From Pseudomonas chlororaphis subsp. chlororaphis (GTDB taxonomy: Bacteria; Pseudomonadota; Gammaproteobacteria; Pseudomonadales; Pseudomonadaceae), in NCBI RefSeq assembly GCF_003945765.1, contig NZ_CP027712.1, forward strand, positions 4,278,001-4,342,000: a DNA stretch of 64,000 bases, read 5' to 3'. The number at the start of each line of letters is the position of its first letter. Position 1 is the first letter of the stretch. The notes under the pieces are model-generated. The model did no database searches, was not told the DNA's origin, and saw nothing but the letters and a program-made list of their open reading frames with translations. The position numbers and the translations under genes were made by a program. Below, piece by piece: positions 47,406-57,055 of the stretch.

Positions 47406-48611
47406 CTAGAACAACTCGCTGAACGGAATGAAGCGCGCCGGCTCGCCGGCCCGCAAGGTGCTGCCCTCGAGAATTTCCACCAGCCCATCGGCCCACGAAG
47501 CGCCCAGCAACACACCGGAACTCTGGTTCGGATAAAGCACGGCGCGGCCCTCCTCCAGCCTGGCCCGCAGGTATTCGCGGCGGCCTCCCGCTTTCGGCCA
47601 GTCGAAACCGACGCTGACCGGGAAGCTCAAGGGCATGACCTCTTCGACGCCCTGGATGCGCAACAGATACGGCCGGGCCAGCAGGCCAAAGGTCACCAGG
47701 GCCGAGGTCGGGTTGCCGGGCAGGCCGATCACCGGCACGGTGCCGAAGCGCCCCACGGTCAGCGGCTTGCCGGGTTTTATCGCGAGCTTCCAGAACACCG
47801 GGGTGGCGCACTCGCGCAGTACCTGGCCGAGGCAATCGGCGTCGCCGGCGGACACGCCGCCGGTGGTCAGGATCAGGTCCGCGGCGCACTGCAATTGTTC
47901 CAGGCGCAGCCGGGTCTGCTGCGGCTGGTCGGGGAGAACCCCGGCATCGATCACCTCGCAGCCCAGGGCATTCAACCAGTGGCTGAGCAGGGTGCGATTG
48001 CTGTTGTAGATGCAGCCGGGGCGCAAGGCGGTGCCCGGTTCGGCCAGTTCATCGCCCGTCGACAGCAACGCCACCCGCGGCCGCCGCACCAGCGGCAGAT
48101 GGGTACAGCCCTGGGCCGCGGCGATGGCCAGTTCGAAAGGCCCCAGGCGTTTGCCGGCGCGCAGCAGCACTTGCCCGGCGCGGTTCTCCTGGCCTTGCGG
48201 GCGAATATTCTGGCCGGCCTTGAGCGGCTGCTTGAAGCGCACGCTACCGTCGTCAAGCAGCTCGACGTTCTCTTGCATCTCGATGCTGTTGGCGCCCTCG
48301 GGCAGCGGCGCGCCGGTGAAGATTCGCGCGCAGGTGCCCGGCAGCAACGGCTCGGGGGCCTGGCCGGCGAAAATGCGTTGCGACACCGCCAGCGGCTGGC
48401 CGTCCCAGGCATCGAGGTTCAAGGCATAACCGTCCATGGCGCTGTTCGGCCAGGGCGGCAGGTCGAGGGTCGCCACCAGGTCGCTGGCCAACACCCGTTG
48501 CCGCGCCTCGCCCAGCGCCACCGGCTCGCTGTCCTGCAAGCGTTGCGCCTCGGCCATGGCCAGCAAGCGGGCGATGGCCTCCTCCACCGGCATCAGCGGT
48601 GAGGCGCTCAT
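47406..48611 (-). CDS. moeA: Molybdopterin molybdenumtransferase MoeA
   Basis: Enzyme of 401 residues that inserts molybdate into adenylated molybdopterin. Family blocks are PPWPNSAMDGYAL, IFTGAPLPEGANSIEMQE, VALLSTGDELAEPG, LTTGGVSAGDADC and GLPGNPTSALVTF. ATG 48611 overlaps the moaB stop (ATGA), so moaB and moeA form an operon. It lies in a cluster with mobA, moaA, moaC, moaD and moaE and two molybdenum-dependent oxidoreductases. Confidence 0.96.
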   Translation of the reverse strand: MSASPLMPVEEAIARLLAMAEAQRLQDSEPVALGEARQRVLASDLVATLDLPPWPNSAMDGYALNLDAWDGQPLAVSQRIFAGQAPEPLLPGTCARIFTGAPLPEGANSIEMQENVELLDDGSVRFKQPLKAGQNIRPQGQENRAGQVLLRAGKRLGPFELAIAAAQGCTHLPLVRRPRVALLSTGDELAEPGTALRPGCIYNSNRTLLSHWLNALGCEVIDAGVLPDQPQQTRLRLEQLQCAADLILTTGGVSAGDADCLGQVLRECATPVFWKLAIKPGKPLTVGRFGTVPVIGLPGNPTSALVTFGLLARPYLLRIQGVEEVMPLSFPVSVGFDWPKAGGRREYLRARLEEGRAVLYPNQSSGVLLGASWADGLVEILEGSTLRAGEPARFIPFSELF

Positions 48612-49147
48612 CCGCGGGTCCCGCAGGCTTGCACCTGCTTGAGGTGCGGCACGAAATTGCACGGCCGGTGGCGGGCGTCGAGCTGCTCGGCGAGGATGCC
48701 TTCCCACGCGGTCCGGCAAGCGCCCGTGGAGCCCGGCAGGCAGCACACCAGGGTGCCGTTGGACAGCCCGGCCAGGGCCCGGCTCTGCACGGTGGAGGTG
48801 CCGATATCGAGGATGGAGATCGCCCGGAACAGCTCGCCGAAACCGTCGATCCGCTTGTCCAGCAAACAGCTCACTGCCTCGGGCGTGCTGTCGCGCCCGG
48901 TGAAGCCGGTGCCGCCGGTAATCAGCACCACCTGGATAGTCTCATCGGCGATCCACAGTGCGACCTGGGCGCGGATCTTGTACAGGTCATCCCTGAGCAG
49001 GTTGCGCTCGCTCAGGGTGTGGCCGGCTTCCAGCAGGCGGCTGACGAGCAATTGCCCGGAGGTGTCGGTGGCGTATTCGCGGGTATCGCTGACGGTCAGC
49101 ACGGCGATATTCAGGGGGACAAACAATGCATCCGATTTCACACTCAT
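48608..49147 (-). CDS. moaB: Molybdopterin adenylyltransferase MoaB/Mog family
   Basis: Protein of 179 residues that adenylates molybdopterin (or assists this step) before MoeA. It has the typical opening LNIAVLTVSDTREYATDTSG, the substrate loop LITGGTGFTGRDSTPEAV (75-92) and LPGSTGACRTAWEGIL near the end. GGAGAAAGAC precedes the ATG. It is the first gene of a moaB-moeA operon and is divergent from mobA. Confidence 0.95.
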   Translation of the reverse strand: MSVKSDALFVPLNIAVLTVSDTREYATDTSGQLLVSRLLEAGHTLSERNLLRDDLYKIRAQVALWIADETIQVVLITGGTGFTGRDSTPEAVSCLLDKRIDGFGELFRAISILDIGTSTVQSRALAGLSNGTLVCCLPGSTGACRTAWEGILAEQLDARHRPCNFVPHLKQVQACGTRG

Positions 49148-49359
49148 GTCTTTCTCCGGCGGGCAGTCATAAAAACCATGGCCAGAGGCTAAAGCGCTGA
49201 AACCGTCAGTGTCTAATCACTCTGGCCGACCACTTTATCGAGCCCATCTATCAAGGAATTTTTCCCCCTGACGTGCCGGCCCGCGCCGGTGAAATCCGCG
49301 GCCGATAGAGCCTTTTGATCGCCCATTCGATACTTCCGATTGGACTCGAAGGGGCGACA

Positions 49360-49989
49360 ATGAGATCGTCTGAGCCCCCAACCAGCGTGCCTCGAACAAT
49401 GACCCCGACCTGCCCCGCCGCCCCTTCGTCCATCCCCTGCTCGGTGCTGCTGCTGGCCGGCGGCCGTGGCGCGCGCATGGGTGGGCGGGACAAGGGCCTG
49501 CTGCCCTGGCAGGGCAAGCCGCTGATCGCCCATGTGCAGGCGGCGGTCCGACCTTTCACCGACGACCTGATCATCTCCTGCAACCGCAACGCCGAGCAGT
49601 ATCGGGCCTATGCCGACCAACTGGTCGAAGACTCGCAGAGGGACTTCCCGGGGCCCCTGGCGGGTGTGCTCGCCGGCCTGGCCGTGGCGCGTCATCCGTG
49701 GCTGCTGGTGTTCGCCTGCGACGCGCCGAAAATCGACGGCGCGCTGATCGGCGCCATGCTGGCGGCGCGCCCCGCCCCGGACTCGGTGCTGATGGTGCAA
49801 CAGGCCGGCCACTGGCAGCCCATGTTCAGCCTGATCCCCACGGCCTTGCTGGCGAACCTGCAACGCGACTGGGACGCCGGCGAACGCAGCCTGCAGCGCG
49901 CCTTGTCGAAGCACCGGCCGCAGGCCCTGGTCTGCGCCGAGGACGACCCGCGCCTGAGCAACTTCAACACCCCTGAGCTACTTTTTTAA
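49360..49989 (+). CDS. mobA: Molybdenum cofactor guanylyltransferase MobA
   Basis: Cytoplasmic GTP:molybdopterin guanylyltransferase of 209 residues that makes the bis-MGD cofactor needed by formate-dehydrogenase-like enzymes. The nucleotide-binding motif is LLLAGGRGARMGGRDKG, followed by PGPLAGVLAGL and FACDAPKI. Start 49360 has AAGGGG five bases upstream; ATG 49399 lacks a site. The stop codon lies inside a short tandem T-rich repeat. bis-MGD is the cofactor expected in the two FdhF/YdeP proteins nearby. Confidence 0.94.
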   Translation: MRSSEPPTSVPRTMTPTCPAAPSSIPCSVLLLAGGRGARMGGRDKGLLPWQGKPLIAHVQAAVRPFTDDLIISCNRNAEQYRAYADQLVEDSQRDFPGPLAGVLAGLAVARHPWLLVFACDAPKIDGALIGAMLAARPAPDSVLMVQQAGHWQPMFSLIPTALLANLQRDWDAGERSLQRALSKHRPQALVCAEDDPRLSNFNTPELLF

Positions 49990-50021
49990 CGGCTTTTTTA
50001 ACAGCGTTTTTTTAACAGCTC
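49982..50021 (+). repeat. Three tandem TTTTTTAACRGC units spanning the mobA stop
   Basis: Units TTTTTTAACGGC, TTTTTTAACAGCG and TTTTTTTAACAGC follow one another; the TAA of the first unit is the mobA stop codon. Loss or gain of units by slippage would leave the stop intact. The T runs may help termination although no stable hairpin precedes them. Confidence 0.6.
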
Positions 50022-50140
50022 CGCGTGCCACCGAACGGACGCACAGTCTTTTCCTCCAAAGGTCGGATCGGGATTTCCAAACGCTTCGTGCATCCTGGAC
50101 TTACCCCTGACATCAACCCTCTTCTTCAACAGGTGCCATC

Positions 50141-51043
50141 GTGGACATCAAACAACTCAAGTTCCTTATCGCCCTGGACCAGACCCGACACTTCGGCCAG
50201 GCCGCGGCGCGCTGCCACATCACCCAGCCGACCCTGTCCATGCGCTTGCGCAACCTGGAGGACGAGCTGGACCTGGTGCTGGTCAAGCGCGGCCAGCGCT
50301 TCGAAGGTTTCACCGAGGCCGGCGAACGGGTGCTGGCCTGGGCGCGGACCCTGCTCGCCGCCCATGACGGGCTGTTCGCCGAGGCCGCCGCGTGCCGTGG
50401 CCAACTGGTCGGTAGCCTGCGCCTGGGCCTGGTGCCGCTGAGCAGCTTCAACCCGATCGGCTACGTCCAGGGTCTTTCCAAGAGTTTCCCGGAGCTCAAG
50501 TTCGCCCTGTCGTCCATGAGCTCGGACCAGATCATCGAAGGCCTGGGCAACAACCAGCTGGACCTGGGCGTGTGTTACCTGGACCACGTGAACCCGAACT
50601 ATTTCGAGTTTTTCGAGATCGGCGAAACCCGCGTCGGCCTGCTGTACGACACCCGCCACTTCCATTTCGAAAGCAGCGAAATGAGCTGGGAAGAGGCCGC
50701 CGAGCTGCCCCTGGGGATGATCAGCAATGGCATGCACTACCGCAAATCCATCGACCTGAGTTTCCGCAGCCGCGGCCTCGACCCGCAGCCGATCCTCGAA
50801 AGCGATTCGACCTATCAGCTGTTCCAGGCGATTCACGAAGGCTTCTGCTGCTCGATCATGCCGCTGTCCAGCGGCCTGGAAAACCCGATCGAGAACCTGG
50901 CCTTCATCAACCTGCCGGATGCCAGCGTGCTCGCGCCCCTGGGCCTGGTGATGCGCAAGACCGAACCGCGCTCGGCCATTGCCGAAAAGTGCTTCGCCGA
51001 AGCCAGGAAACTGTTTGCCGGGCAAGCGCCCACGGCCGACTGA
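50141..51043 (+). CDS. LysR-family transcriptional regulator in the molybdenum island
   Basis: Regulator of 300 residues starting with GTG (50141), with AGGTG upstream. The helix-turn-helix includes RHFGQAAARCHITQPTLSMRLR. The effector domain is of the CysB/OxyR-like LysR group without obvious redox cysteine pairs. It lies between mobA and the convergent moaCDE operon. Similar LysR genes accompany formate-dehydrogenase loci in pseudomonads, so control of the nearby molybdo-enzymes is plausible but not shown. Confidence 0.87.
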   Translation: MDIKQLKFLIALDQTRHFGQAAARCHITQPTLSMRLRNLEDELDLVLVKRGQRFEGFTEAGERVLAWARTLLAAHDGLFAEAAACRGQLVGSLRLGLVPLSSFNPIGYVQGLSKSFPELKFALSSMSSDQIIEGLGNNQLDLGVCYLDHVNPNYFEFFEIGETRVGLLYDTRHFHFESSEMSWEEAAELPLGMISNGMHYRKSIDLSFRSRGLDPQPILESDSTYQLFQAIHEGFCCSIMPLSSGLENPIENLAFINLPDASVLAPLGLVMRKTEPRSAIAEKCFAEARKLFAGQAPTAD

Positions 51044-51073
51044 AGGTGCTGCGCCGCAGGGCGCATTCCTGCC

Positions 51074-51520
51074 CTACCAGCGACTGGCGGCCAGTTGGTC
51101 GCTCTCCCTGCCCTGCACCCAACGCTCGCCGGACGAGGTCTGTTCGCGCTTCCAGAACGGCGCGCGGGTTTTCAGGTAGTCCATCAGGAAGGCGCAAGCC
51201 TCGAAGGCCGCCTGCCGATGGGCGCTGGCGACGCCGACAAACACGATCGGCTCGGCCACCTGCAACTCCCCCACCCGATGCACGACCCTTACCCGTTGCA
51301 ATGGCCAGCGCTCATGGGCCTCATCGACGATGCGCTGCAATGAACGCTCGGTCATGCCCGGGTAATGTTCGAGGAACAGGCTGCCGACCTGTTCCCCCAG
51401 GTTCAGGTCACGCACATAGCCGACGAAAGTCACCAGCGCGCCAACGCCGGGGTCCTCGCCGTGCACCTCGCGGTGCAGTCGATCGAGGTCGAAGGCCTCG
51501 GCCTGGACGTGCACGGTCAT
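51074..51520 (-). CDS. moaE: Molybdopterin synthase large subunit MoaE
   Basis: Catalytic subunit of 148 residues that, with MoaD thiocarboxylate, adds the dithiolene sulfurs to cyclic pyranopterin. Blocks are GALVTFVGYVRD, LEHYPGMTERSL, HRVGELQVAEPIVFVGVAS and YLKTRAPFWKRE, the last with the active-site lysines. It follows moaD by three bases in a moaC-moaD-moaE operon. Confidence 0.96.
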   Translation of the reverse strand: MTVHVQAEAFDLDRLHREVHGEDPGVGALVTFVGYVRDLNLGEQVGSLFLEHYPGMTERSLQRIVDEAHERWPLQRVRVVHRVGELQVAEPIVFVGVASAHRQAAFEACAFLMDYLKTRAPFWKREQTSSGERWVQGRESDQLAASRW

Positions 51521-51523
51521 GGC

Positions 51524-51775
51524 TCAGCCCCCGGTGACTTGCGGAAAAAACGCGATCTCGTCGAAGTCCTCGATGGGCGCGTCAAGGTTGCACAGGTCCT
51601 GGTTCAGCGCGCACATCAGGCTGGTTTCGCCGAGCACCGCCTGCCAGGCCTCGCCCCTGGCCATCAGAAACGTCCTCACGTCGCCGACGCTGCGCAACGA
51701 ATCATCCAGCGCGATCTTCTCGCCGCCGATACCGAGCTGCTCGCGATAACGGGCAAAGTAGTTAATCAGAATCAT
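51524..51775 (-). CDS. moaD: Molybdopterin synthase sulfur carrier MoaD
   Basis: Ubiquitin-like carrier of 83 residues ending in the Gly-Gly tail (QVTGG) that becomes a thiocarboxylate. [15 protein letters not shown] and [12 protein letters not shown] are typical. Its ATG overlaps the moaC stop by four bases and moaE follows after three. Confidence 0.95.
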   Translation of the reverse strand: MILINYFARYREQLGIGGEKIALDDSLRSVGDVRTFLMARGEAWQAVLGETSLMCALNQDLCNLDAPIEDFDEIAFFPQVTGG

Positions 51776-52266
51776 GCTGTGACTCCCGCGTCAAAGCTGC
51801 CCGATCGCCCGCCCTGCTTCTTCAGCAGCTGGATGCTGTCGATGACCATCCCGCGATCGACCGCCTTGCACATGTCGTAGATAGTCAGCGCGGCGACGCT
51901 GGCCGCGGTGAGGGCTTCGAGCTCGACACCGGTGCGGCCGTTGAGCCGGCAGGTGGCGACAATCCTGACGCTGTCGGGCTCGACCGCCTTCAGGTCGAGG
52001 TGAATCGAGCTGAGCAGCAACGGGTGGCACAGCGGGATGAGTTCATGGGTTTTCTTCGCCGCCATGATGCCCGCGAGGCGCGCGACCGCGAACACGTCGC
52101 CCTTGGGGTGGCCGTTGCGCTGGATCAGTTGCAAGGTGGCGGGCTGCATGCGCACCCAGGCCTGGGCCTGGGCTTCGCGGTCGGTGGGCGGCTTGTCGCT
52201 GACATCGACCATGTTGGCCCGGCCTTCGGCGTCCAGGTGAGTCAGGATCGTGGAATCGTGGTTCAT
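51772..52266 (-). CDS. moaC: Cyclic pyranopterin monophosphate synthase MoaC
   Basis: Enzyme of 164 residues that converts the MoaA product to cyclic pyranopterin monophosphate. Active-site blocks are [28 protein letters not shown] and [20 protein letters not shown] with KKQGGRSG near the end. GAGGA precedes ATG 52266. It is the first gene of moaC-moaD-moaE. Confidence 0.96.
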   Translation of the reverse strand: MNHDSTILTHLDAEGRANMVDVSDKPPTDREAQAQAWVRMQPATLQLIQRNGHPKGDVFAVARLAGIMAAKKTHELIPLCHPLLLSSIHLDLKAVEPDSVRIVATCRLNGRTGVELEALTAASVAALTIYDMCKAVDRGMVIDSIQLLKKQGGRSGSFDAGVTA

Positions 52267-52341
52267 GGTTATCCTCGCAGCCTGTTGGCTGGGTTGAGTG
52301 ATGTGGCCCGGGGGAAACCGGGGCGAATGCATGGGTGCCGG

Positions 52342-53241
52342 TCAGCTCAGCACGAAGTCCACCGGTTGCAGCACCGGCGGCAGCCGGGTCGCCCCCAGGG
52401 CATCGAGCACCTCCCGCTCGATGGTGCGCACCAGGGCATTGGTCGGCAGGTCGTTCTCGTCTCGGCCGAAGGGGTCTTCCAGCTCGTCGCCAATGGCGTC
52501 CAGGCCGAAAAACGTGTAACTGACGATGGCCGTGAAGATCGGCGTCAGCCAGCCCAGGGGCTCGGCCATGGCAAAGGGCAGCAGGATGCAGAACATGTAG
52601 CTGGTGCGGTGCAGCAACAGCGTGTAGGGAAAAGGCAATGGCGTGCTCTTGATCCGCTCGCAGACGGTCTGGGCGTTGGTCAGGCTGCTCAGGTGATTGG
52701 CCATCAGCGTGTAGCGCCATTCGCTGATCGCCCCGGATTCGGCCAGGGTCGAACACTGTTGGCCGACATGGCGCAGGATGCTGTCCGGCACGTTGGGCGC
52801 CTGGGCCGACGGCAGTTGGCTCAGCCAGGTGCCCGCCGCGCTCAGCGGGTCTTCCTGGCGCAGCCTGGCGTTGAGCGCATGAGCGAAGCCACAGAGGTCG
52901 CGCAGGATCCTGCCGCGCTGCCGCGAGTCCTTGATCGCCTGGGTTTCGCGGATCATCGAACGCACCTCCGTCACCAGCGTGCCCAGGGCTTTGCGCGCTT
53001 CATACCAGCGGTCGTAGCAGGCGTTGTTGCGAAAGCTCATGAAGATCGACAGCGACAGGCCCAACAGGGTGAACGGCGTGGCATTGACCCTGGAGAAATA
53101 GGTCGGGTACAGGGTCTCGATAAATACGATGGCCGAGGCCAGCAGGGTCACCAGCAGGCTGCGCAGGGCGATGCGCTTGGCAATCGAGCCCTTGAGGGAG
53201 ATCAGCACATTGATCAGGTTGGGTTTGGATCTGACGATCAT
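52342..53241 (-). CDS. Bestrophin-family (YneE-like) ion channel protein
   Basis: Inner-membrane protein of 299 residues of the bacterial bestrophin family, homopentameric ion channels. Helices lie at about 25-45, 55-70, 210-225 and 230-250. The signatures FRNNACYDRWYEARKALG and DPFGRDENDLPTNAL are visible. It lies between moaC and moaA on the same strand, with 75 and 39 bases on either side. A link to molybdenum metabolism is not obvious; it may simply ride in the cluster. Confidence 0.85.
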   Translation of the reverse strand: MIVRSKPNLINVLISLKGSIAKRIALRSLLVTLLASAIVFIETLYPTYFSRVNATPFTLLGLSLSIFMSFRNNACYDRWYEARKALGTLVTEVRSMIRETQAIKDSRQRGRILRDLCGFAHALNARLRQEDPLSAAGTWLSQLPSAQAPNVPDSILRHVGQQCSTLAESGAISEWRYTLMANHLSSLTNAQTVCERIKSTPLPFPYTLLLHRTSYMFCILLPFAMAEPLGWLTPIFTAIVSYTFFGLDAIGDELEDPFGRDENDLPTNALVRTIEREVLDALGATRLPPVLQPVDFVLS

Positions 53242-53280
53242 CGCAAGACAGCCTTTTGGCAGAGGGGAAAACCGCGCGGG

Positions 53281-54279
53281 CTAGCCGCCGGTCATGTTCA
53301 TGAACCGCACCACTTGCACCTCGTCATTGAGTGCGAAGTTGTGGCGGTACGGCTTGATTTTCATCGCCTCGAGGATTGCCCGCTCCAGGCGCTGCGGCTC
53401 GCCCGGATGGCTGCGCAGCACCTGCTTCAAATCGACCGAATGCTCGTTGCCCAGGCACAGCAAGAGCCGGCCTTCGACGGTCAGCCGCACCCGGTTGCAG
53501 GTGGCGCAGAAGTTGTGGCTGTGGGGCGAGATGAACCCCAGGCGAATCTCCGGTGCCTCGGCCAGGCGCCAGTAACGCGACGGCCCCTGGGTCGATTCGG
53601 TGGAGTCGATCAGGGTGTAGCGCTCGGCGATGCGCTCGCGCACCTGGGCGCTGGAAAAGAACGCATCGGCGCGGCTGTGTTCGCTGATCACCCCCAGGGG
53701 CATCTCTTCGATAAAGGAGATGTCCAGCCCACGGTCGATGGCAAAGCCCACCAGGTCGTTGATCTCATGATCGTTGCGCCCTTTCATTACCACGCAGTTG
53801 AGCTTGGTGTGCTGGAAACCGGCGGCGTTCGCCGCATCGATGCCGGCAATCACCTGGGCCAGGTCACCGGTGCGGGTCAGCTCGCGAAAACGCGTGGCAT
53901 CGAGGCTGTCGATGCTGATGTTCAGGCGCTTGAGCCCGGCCTCGAACAAGGGCGCCGCCAGCTTGCCCAGCTGCGAGCCATTGGTGGTCATGCACAGCTC
54001 GCGCAGCCCCGGCAGCGCGGCGATGCGCCGGCACAGTTCGACGACGCCCGGGCGGATCAAGGGTTCGCCCCCGGTCAGGCGAATTTTCCGGGTGCCCAGG
54101 GCGACGAAACTTTGCGCCAGTTGATAGAGCTCCTCCAGGGTCAGGATGCGTTGCCGCGGCAGGAACTGCATGTCTTCGGCCATGCAATACACACAGCGAA
54201 AGTCGCAGCGATCGGTCACCGACATTCGCAGATAGTCGACTCGCCTGGAAAAACCATCCTGCAGGATTCGATCTGACAT
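53281..54279 (-). CDS. moaA: GTP 3',8-cyclase MoaA
   Basis: Radical SAM enzyme of 332 residues that starts molybdopterin synthesis from GTP. The SAM cluster motif is C25-x3-C29-x2-C32 (RCDFRCVYC), with the LTGGEPL block, the second cluster [18 protein letters not shown] near residues 255-272, and the essential C-terminal Gly-Gly. Start 54279 (MSDRIL) has GGAGG six bases upstream; an in-frame ATG at 54297 does not. It is divergent from the first FdhF/YdeP gene across an AT-rich 445-base region. Confidence 0.96.
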   Translation of the reverse strand: MSDRILQDGFSRRVDYLRMSVTDRCDFRCVYCMAEDMQFLPRQRILTLEELYQLAQSFVALGTRKIRLTGGEPLIRPGVVELCRRIAALPGLRELCMTTNGSQLGKLAAPLFEAGLKRLNISIDSLDATRFRELTRTGDLAQVIAGIDAANAAGFQHTKLNCVVMKGRNDHEINDLVGFAIDRGLDISFIEEMPLGVISEHSRADAFFSSAQVRERIAERYTLIDSTESTQGPSRYWRLAEAPEIRLGFISPHSHNFCATCNRVRLTVEGRLLLCLGNEHSVDLKQVLRSHPGEPQRLERAILEAMKIKPYRHNFALNDEVQVVRFMNMTGG

Positions 54280-54724
54280 TACCGCCTCCGTCAGCACTTC
54301 AGGTGTATCGACCCGAATGCTGTTATTGGAAGGCCACCGTTATAGAGGGCCTTGTTTGAGGCAAGACTAAGGACATTTCAAACCACCGTCTAATTGCTAT
54401 TAACAACCGGTTGATCGATAGGATTTATCAGAAGAAAAATCATCCCATTCCGCCCCAAATTAAGTATTTATTTTATTGATTAATATCGATTTTTTCCTTG
54501 ATAGAGCATTTCGATCATCCGGTCATTATTTGCGATTAGACAGGCACTTTATAAGCGGCTTAGGCTTGACCCTGCAGTCCTGAAACAATCCGCGAAGTGC
54601 ATAAAACCGTGCAGCCTGTAATTAACGGCCACTTAAATTTGGTTATTTATGCACACAAGAAAACAGTCATTAACAATGACTCGGCATTAGGCGCAGCCTA
54701 CGTGCAATGTCCTGGAGAAGTATC
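54280..54724. other. AT-rich divergent regulatory region between moaA and the FdhF/YdeP gene
   Basis: 445 bases without a credible gene, and markedly more AT-rich than the rest of the window, especially 54390-54700. It must contain the promoters of both flanking genes. One ANR/FNR-like site is listed separately. A molybdenum-cofactor riboswitch upstream of moaA was considered but no convincing fold could be traced by eye. Confidence 0.7.
54476..54489 (+). promoter_or_regulatory. ANR/FNR-like box
   Basis: TTGAT-TAAT-ATCGA matches the ANR/FNR consensus TTGAT-N4-ATCAA at nine of ten specified bases. It lies about 235 bases upstream of the FdhF/YdeP start and about 200 upstream of moaA, far for a direct activator site. 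Oxygen-responsive control would suit a molybdo-enzyme and bd-oxidase locus. Confidence 0.4.
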
Positions 54725-57049
54725 ATGAGCGAAGTTGAACGCTATAAACCGTACAAGGGGGCGGCGGCCGGTTGGGGCGCATTGATTGCCGTGACCAGGA
54801 ACTGGTTGGGCAGCGAAAACGCTTTCAAGAATATTCGCACCATGCTCAAGACCAACCAGAACGGCGGCTTCGACTGCCCGGGCTGCGCCTGGGGCGAGTC
54901 GCCGGAAAACGGCATGGTCAAGTTCTGCGAGAACGGCGCCAAGGCGGTCAACTGGGAAGCCACCGGGCGCCTGGTCAACCCGGCCTTCTTCAACAAATAC
55001 ACGGTGTCGGCACTGGCGGCGCAAAGCGACTACTGGCTCGAATACCAGGGCCGCCTGACCCACCCGATGCGTTACGACGCCAGCCTGGATCGCTACGTCG
55101 AAACCAGCTGGGACGATGCCTTCGCCCTGATCGCCAGGCACCTGAACGGGCTGGAGTCGCCCGACCAGGCCGAGTTCTACACCTCGGGCCGGGCCAGCAA
55201 CGAAGCTGCCTACCTCTACCAGCTGTTCGTGCGTGCCTACGGCACCAACAACTTCCCCGACTGCTCGAACATGTGCCACGAGGCCAGCGGCCTGGGCATG
55301 GACGACAGCGTCGGCGTGGGCAAGGGCACGGTGACCTTCGAGGACCTGGGGGAAGCCGACGCGATTTTTGTCATCGGCCAGAACCCTGGCACCAACCATC
55401 CGCGGATGCTCGAACCGCTGCGTGAAGCGGTGAAACGCGGTGCCCAGGTGATCTGTTTCAACCCGCTGAAAGAGCGTGGCCTGGAACGCTTCCAGCACCC
55501 ACAGCATCCGCTGGAGATGCTCACCAACGGCTCCGAGCCCACCTCCTCCGCCTACTTCCGCCCGGCCCTGGGCGGCGACATGGCAGCCATGCGCGGCATC
55601 GCCAAGTTCCTCTGGCAGTGGGAACGCGAAGCCCTGGCCAACAACGGCGAGGCGGTGTTCGACCGCGCCTTCATCGCCGAGCACACCTCGGGCCTGGACG
55701 CCTACCTGGCCGAAGTCGACGCCACCAGTTGGGAGCACATCCTCGAACAGTCCGGGCTGTCCCTGGAGGACATCGAGCTGGCCGCGCGCATGTATCGCAA
55801 GGCCAAGCGGGTGATCATGTGCTGGGCCATGGGCGTAACCCAGCACACCCACTCGGTGCTGACCGTGCAGGAAGTGGTCAACGTGCAACTGCTGCGCGGC
55901 AATATCGGCCGTCCGGGCGCCGGGCTGTCGCCAGTGCGCGGCCACAGTAACGTGCAGGGCGACCGCACCATGGGCATCAACGAACTGGCTCCCACCGAGT
56001 TGCTCGATGCCCTGGAAGCGCGTTTTGCCTTCAAGGCGCCGCGCAAGCACGGGCACAACACGGTGATGGCGATCGCCGCCATGGAAGAAGGTCGGGCCAA
56101 GGTGTTCATCGGCCTGGGGGGCAACTTCGCCCAGGCCACCCCCGACAGCCCGCGCACCCACGCCGCGCTGCGCAACTGCGAGCTGACCGTGCACATCGCC
56201 ACCAAGCTCAACCGCAGCCACCTGGTCACCGGCCGCGAGGCGCTGATCCTGCCGTGCCTGGGGCGCACCGATATCGACCTGCAAGCCCAGGGCCCGCAAG
56301 GCGTCACCGTGGAAGACACCTTCAGCATGGTGCACATCTCCCACGGCCAGCTGAAACCCAAGTCGCCGCTGATGCGTTCGGAACCGGCGATCATCGCCGG
56401 GATCGCCAACGCCACCCTCGGCAGCCACCCCATCGACTGGCTCTGGGTGATCGAGGACTACAGCCGCATCCGCAACCTGATCGCCGACACCATTCCCGGC
56501 TTCAAGGACTTCAACCAGAAGCTGCTGCACCCGGGCGGTTTCCACCTGGGTAACGACGCCGCCCAGCGCATCTGGAAAACCGCCACCGGCAAGGCCCAGT
56601 TCACCCCCGGCGTATTGCCGGAACACCTGGTGAGCCAGGGCGTGCGCGACCTGGGCGTGAAGCCGGAGCTGATCCTGCAGACCATGCGTTCCCACGATCA
56701 GTACAACACCACCCTGTATGGCCTGGACGATCGTTATCGCGGGGTCTACGGCATGCGCGACGTGGTCTTCGTCAACGAGCAGGACATTCGCAAGCTGGGT
56801 TACGAGCCGGGACAGAAGGTCGACATGATCTCGCTGTGGGGCGACGGTCGCGAGCGCCGGGTGAGCGGCTTCACCCTGATCGCCTACGACATTCCCGCCG
56901 GCCAGGCCGCCGCCTACTACCCGGAAACCAACCCTCTGGTGCCGCTGGAAAGCTACGGCGACCGCACCTTCACCCCGACCTCGAAGTTCATCGCGATTCG
57001 CCTTGAACCGGCGCCGGTCAGCAACCTGATCCAGTCCTCCGTCGATTGA
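54725..57049 (+). CDS. FdhF/YdeP-family molybdopterin oxidoreductase (first copy)
   Basis: Cytoplasmic bis-MGD oxidoreductase of 774 residues of the FdhF/YdeP (formate dehydrogenase alpha-like) family. C51, C54 (DCPGCAWG) and C68 (FCENGAK) lie where a cluster domain would be. SNMCHEAS places C184 and H185 at the positions of the Mo-ligating Sec/Cys and catalytic His of formate dehydrogenase. Cofactor blocks include GQNPGTNHPRM, NVQGDRTMG and RSHDQYNTTLYG. No signal peptide is seen. Start 54725 has GGAGA six bases upstream. E. coli YdeP is linked to acid resistance; the reaction of the family is not settled. A strong hairpin separates it from cytochrome bd genes downstream. Confidence 0.88.
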   Translation: MSEVERYKPYKGAAAGWGALIAVTRNWLGSENAFKNIRTMLKTNQNGGFDCPGCAWGESPENGMVKFCENGAKAVNWEATGRLVNPAFFNKYTVSALAAQSDYWLEYQGRLTHPMRYDASLDRYVETSWDDAFALIARHLNGLESPDQAEFYTSGRASNEAAYLYQLFVRAYGTNNFPDCSNMCHEASGLGMDDSVGVGKGTVTFEDLGEADAIFVIGQNPGTNHPRMLEPLREAVKRGAQVICFNPLKERGLERFQHPQHPLEMLTNGSEPTSSAYFRPALGGDMAAMRGIAKFLWQWEREALANNGEAVFDRAFIAEHTSGLDAYLAEVDATSWEHILEQSGLSLEDIELAARMYRKAKRVIMCWAMGVTQHTHSVLTVQEVVNVQLLRGNIGRPGAGLSPVRGHSNVQGDRTMGINELAPTELLDALEARFAFKAPRKHGHNTVMAIAAMEEGRAKVFIGLGGNFAQATPDSPRTHAALRNCELTVHIATKLNRSHLVTGREALILPCLGRTDIDLQAQGPQGVTVEDTFSMVHISHGQLKPKSPLMRSEPAIIAGIANATLGSHPIDWLWVIEDYSRIRNLIADTIPGFKDFNQKLLHPGGFHLGNDAAQRIWKTATGKAQFTPGVLPEHLVSQGVRDLGVKPELILQTMRSHDQYNTTLYGLDDRYRGVYGMRDVVFVNEQDIRKLGYEPGQKVDMISLWGDGRERRVSGFTLIAYDIPAGQAAAYYPETNPLVPLESYGDRTFTPTSKFIAIRLEPAPVSNLIQSSVD

Positions 57050-57055
57050 ACCTGC

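Noticed and set aside
54280..54724. Molybdenum-cofactor riboswitch upstream of moaA
   Set aside because: Such leaders exist upstream of moaA in enterobacteria, but no convincing set of conserved helices could be traced by eye here.
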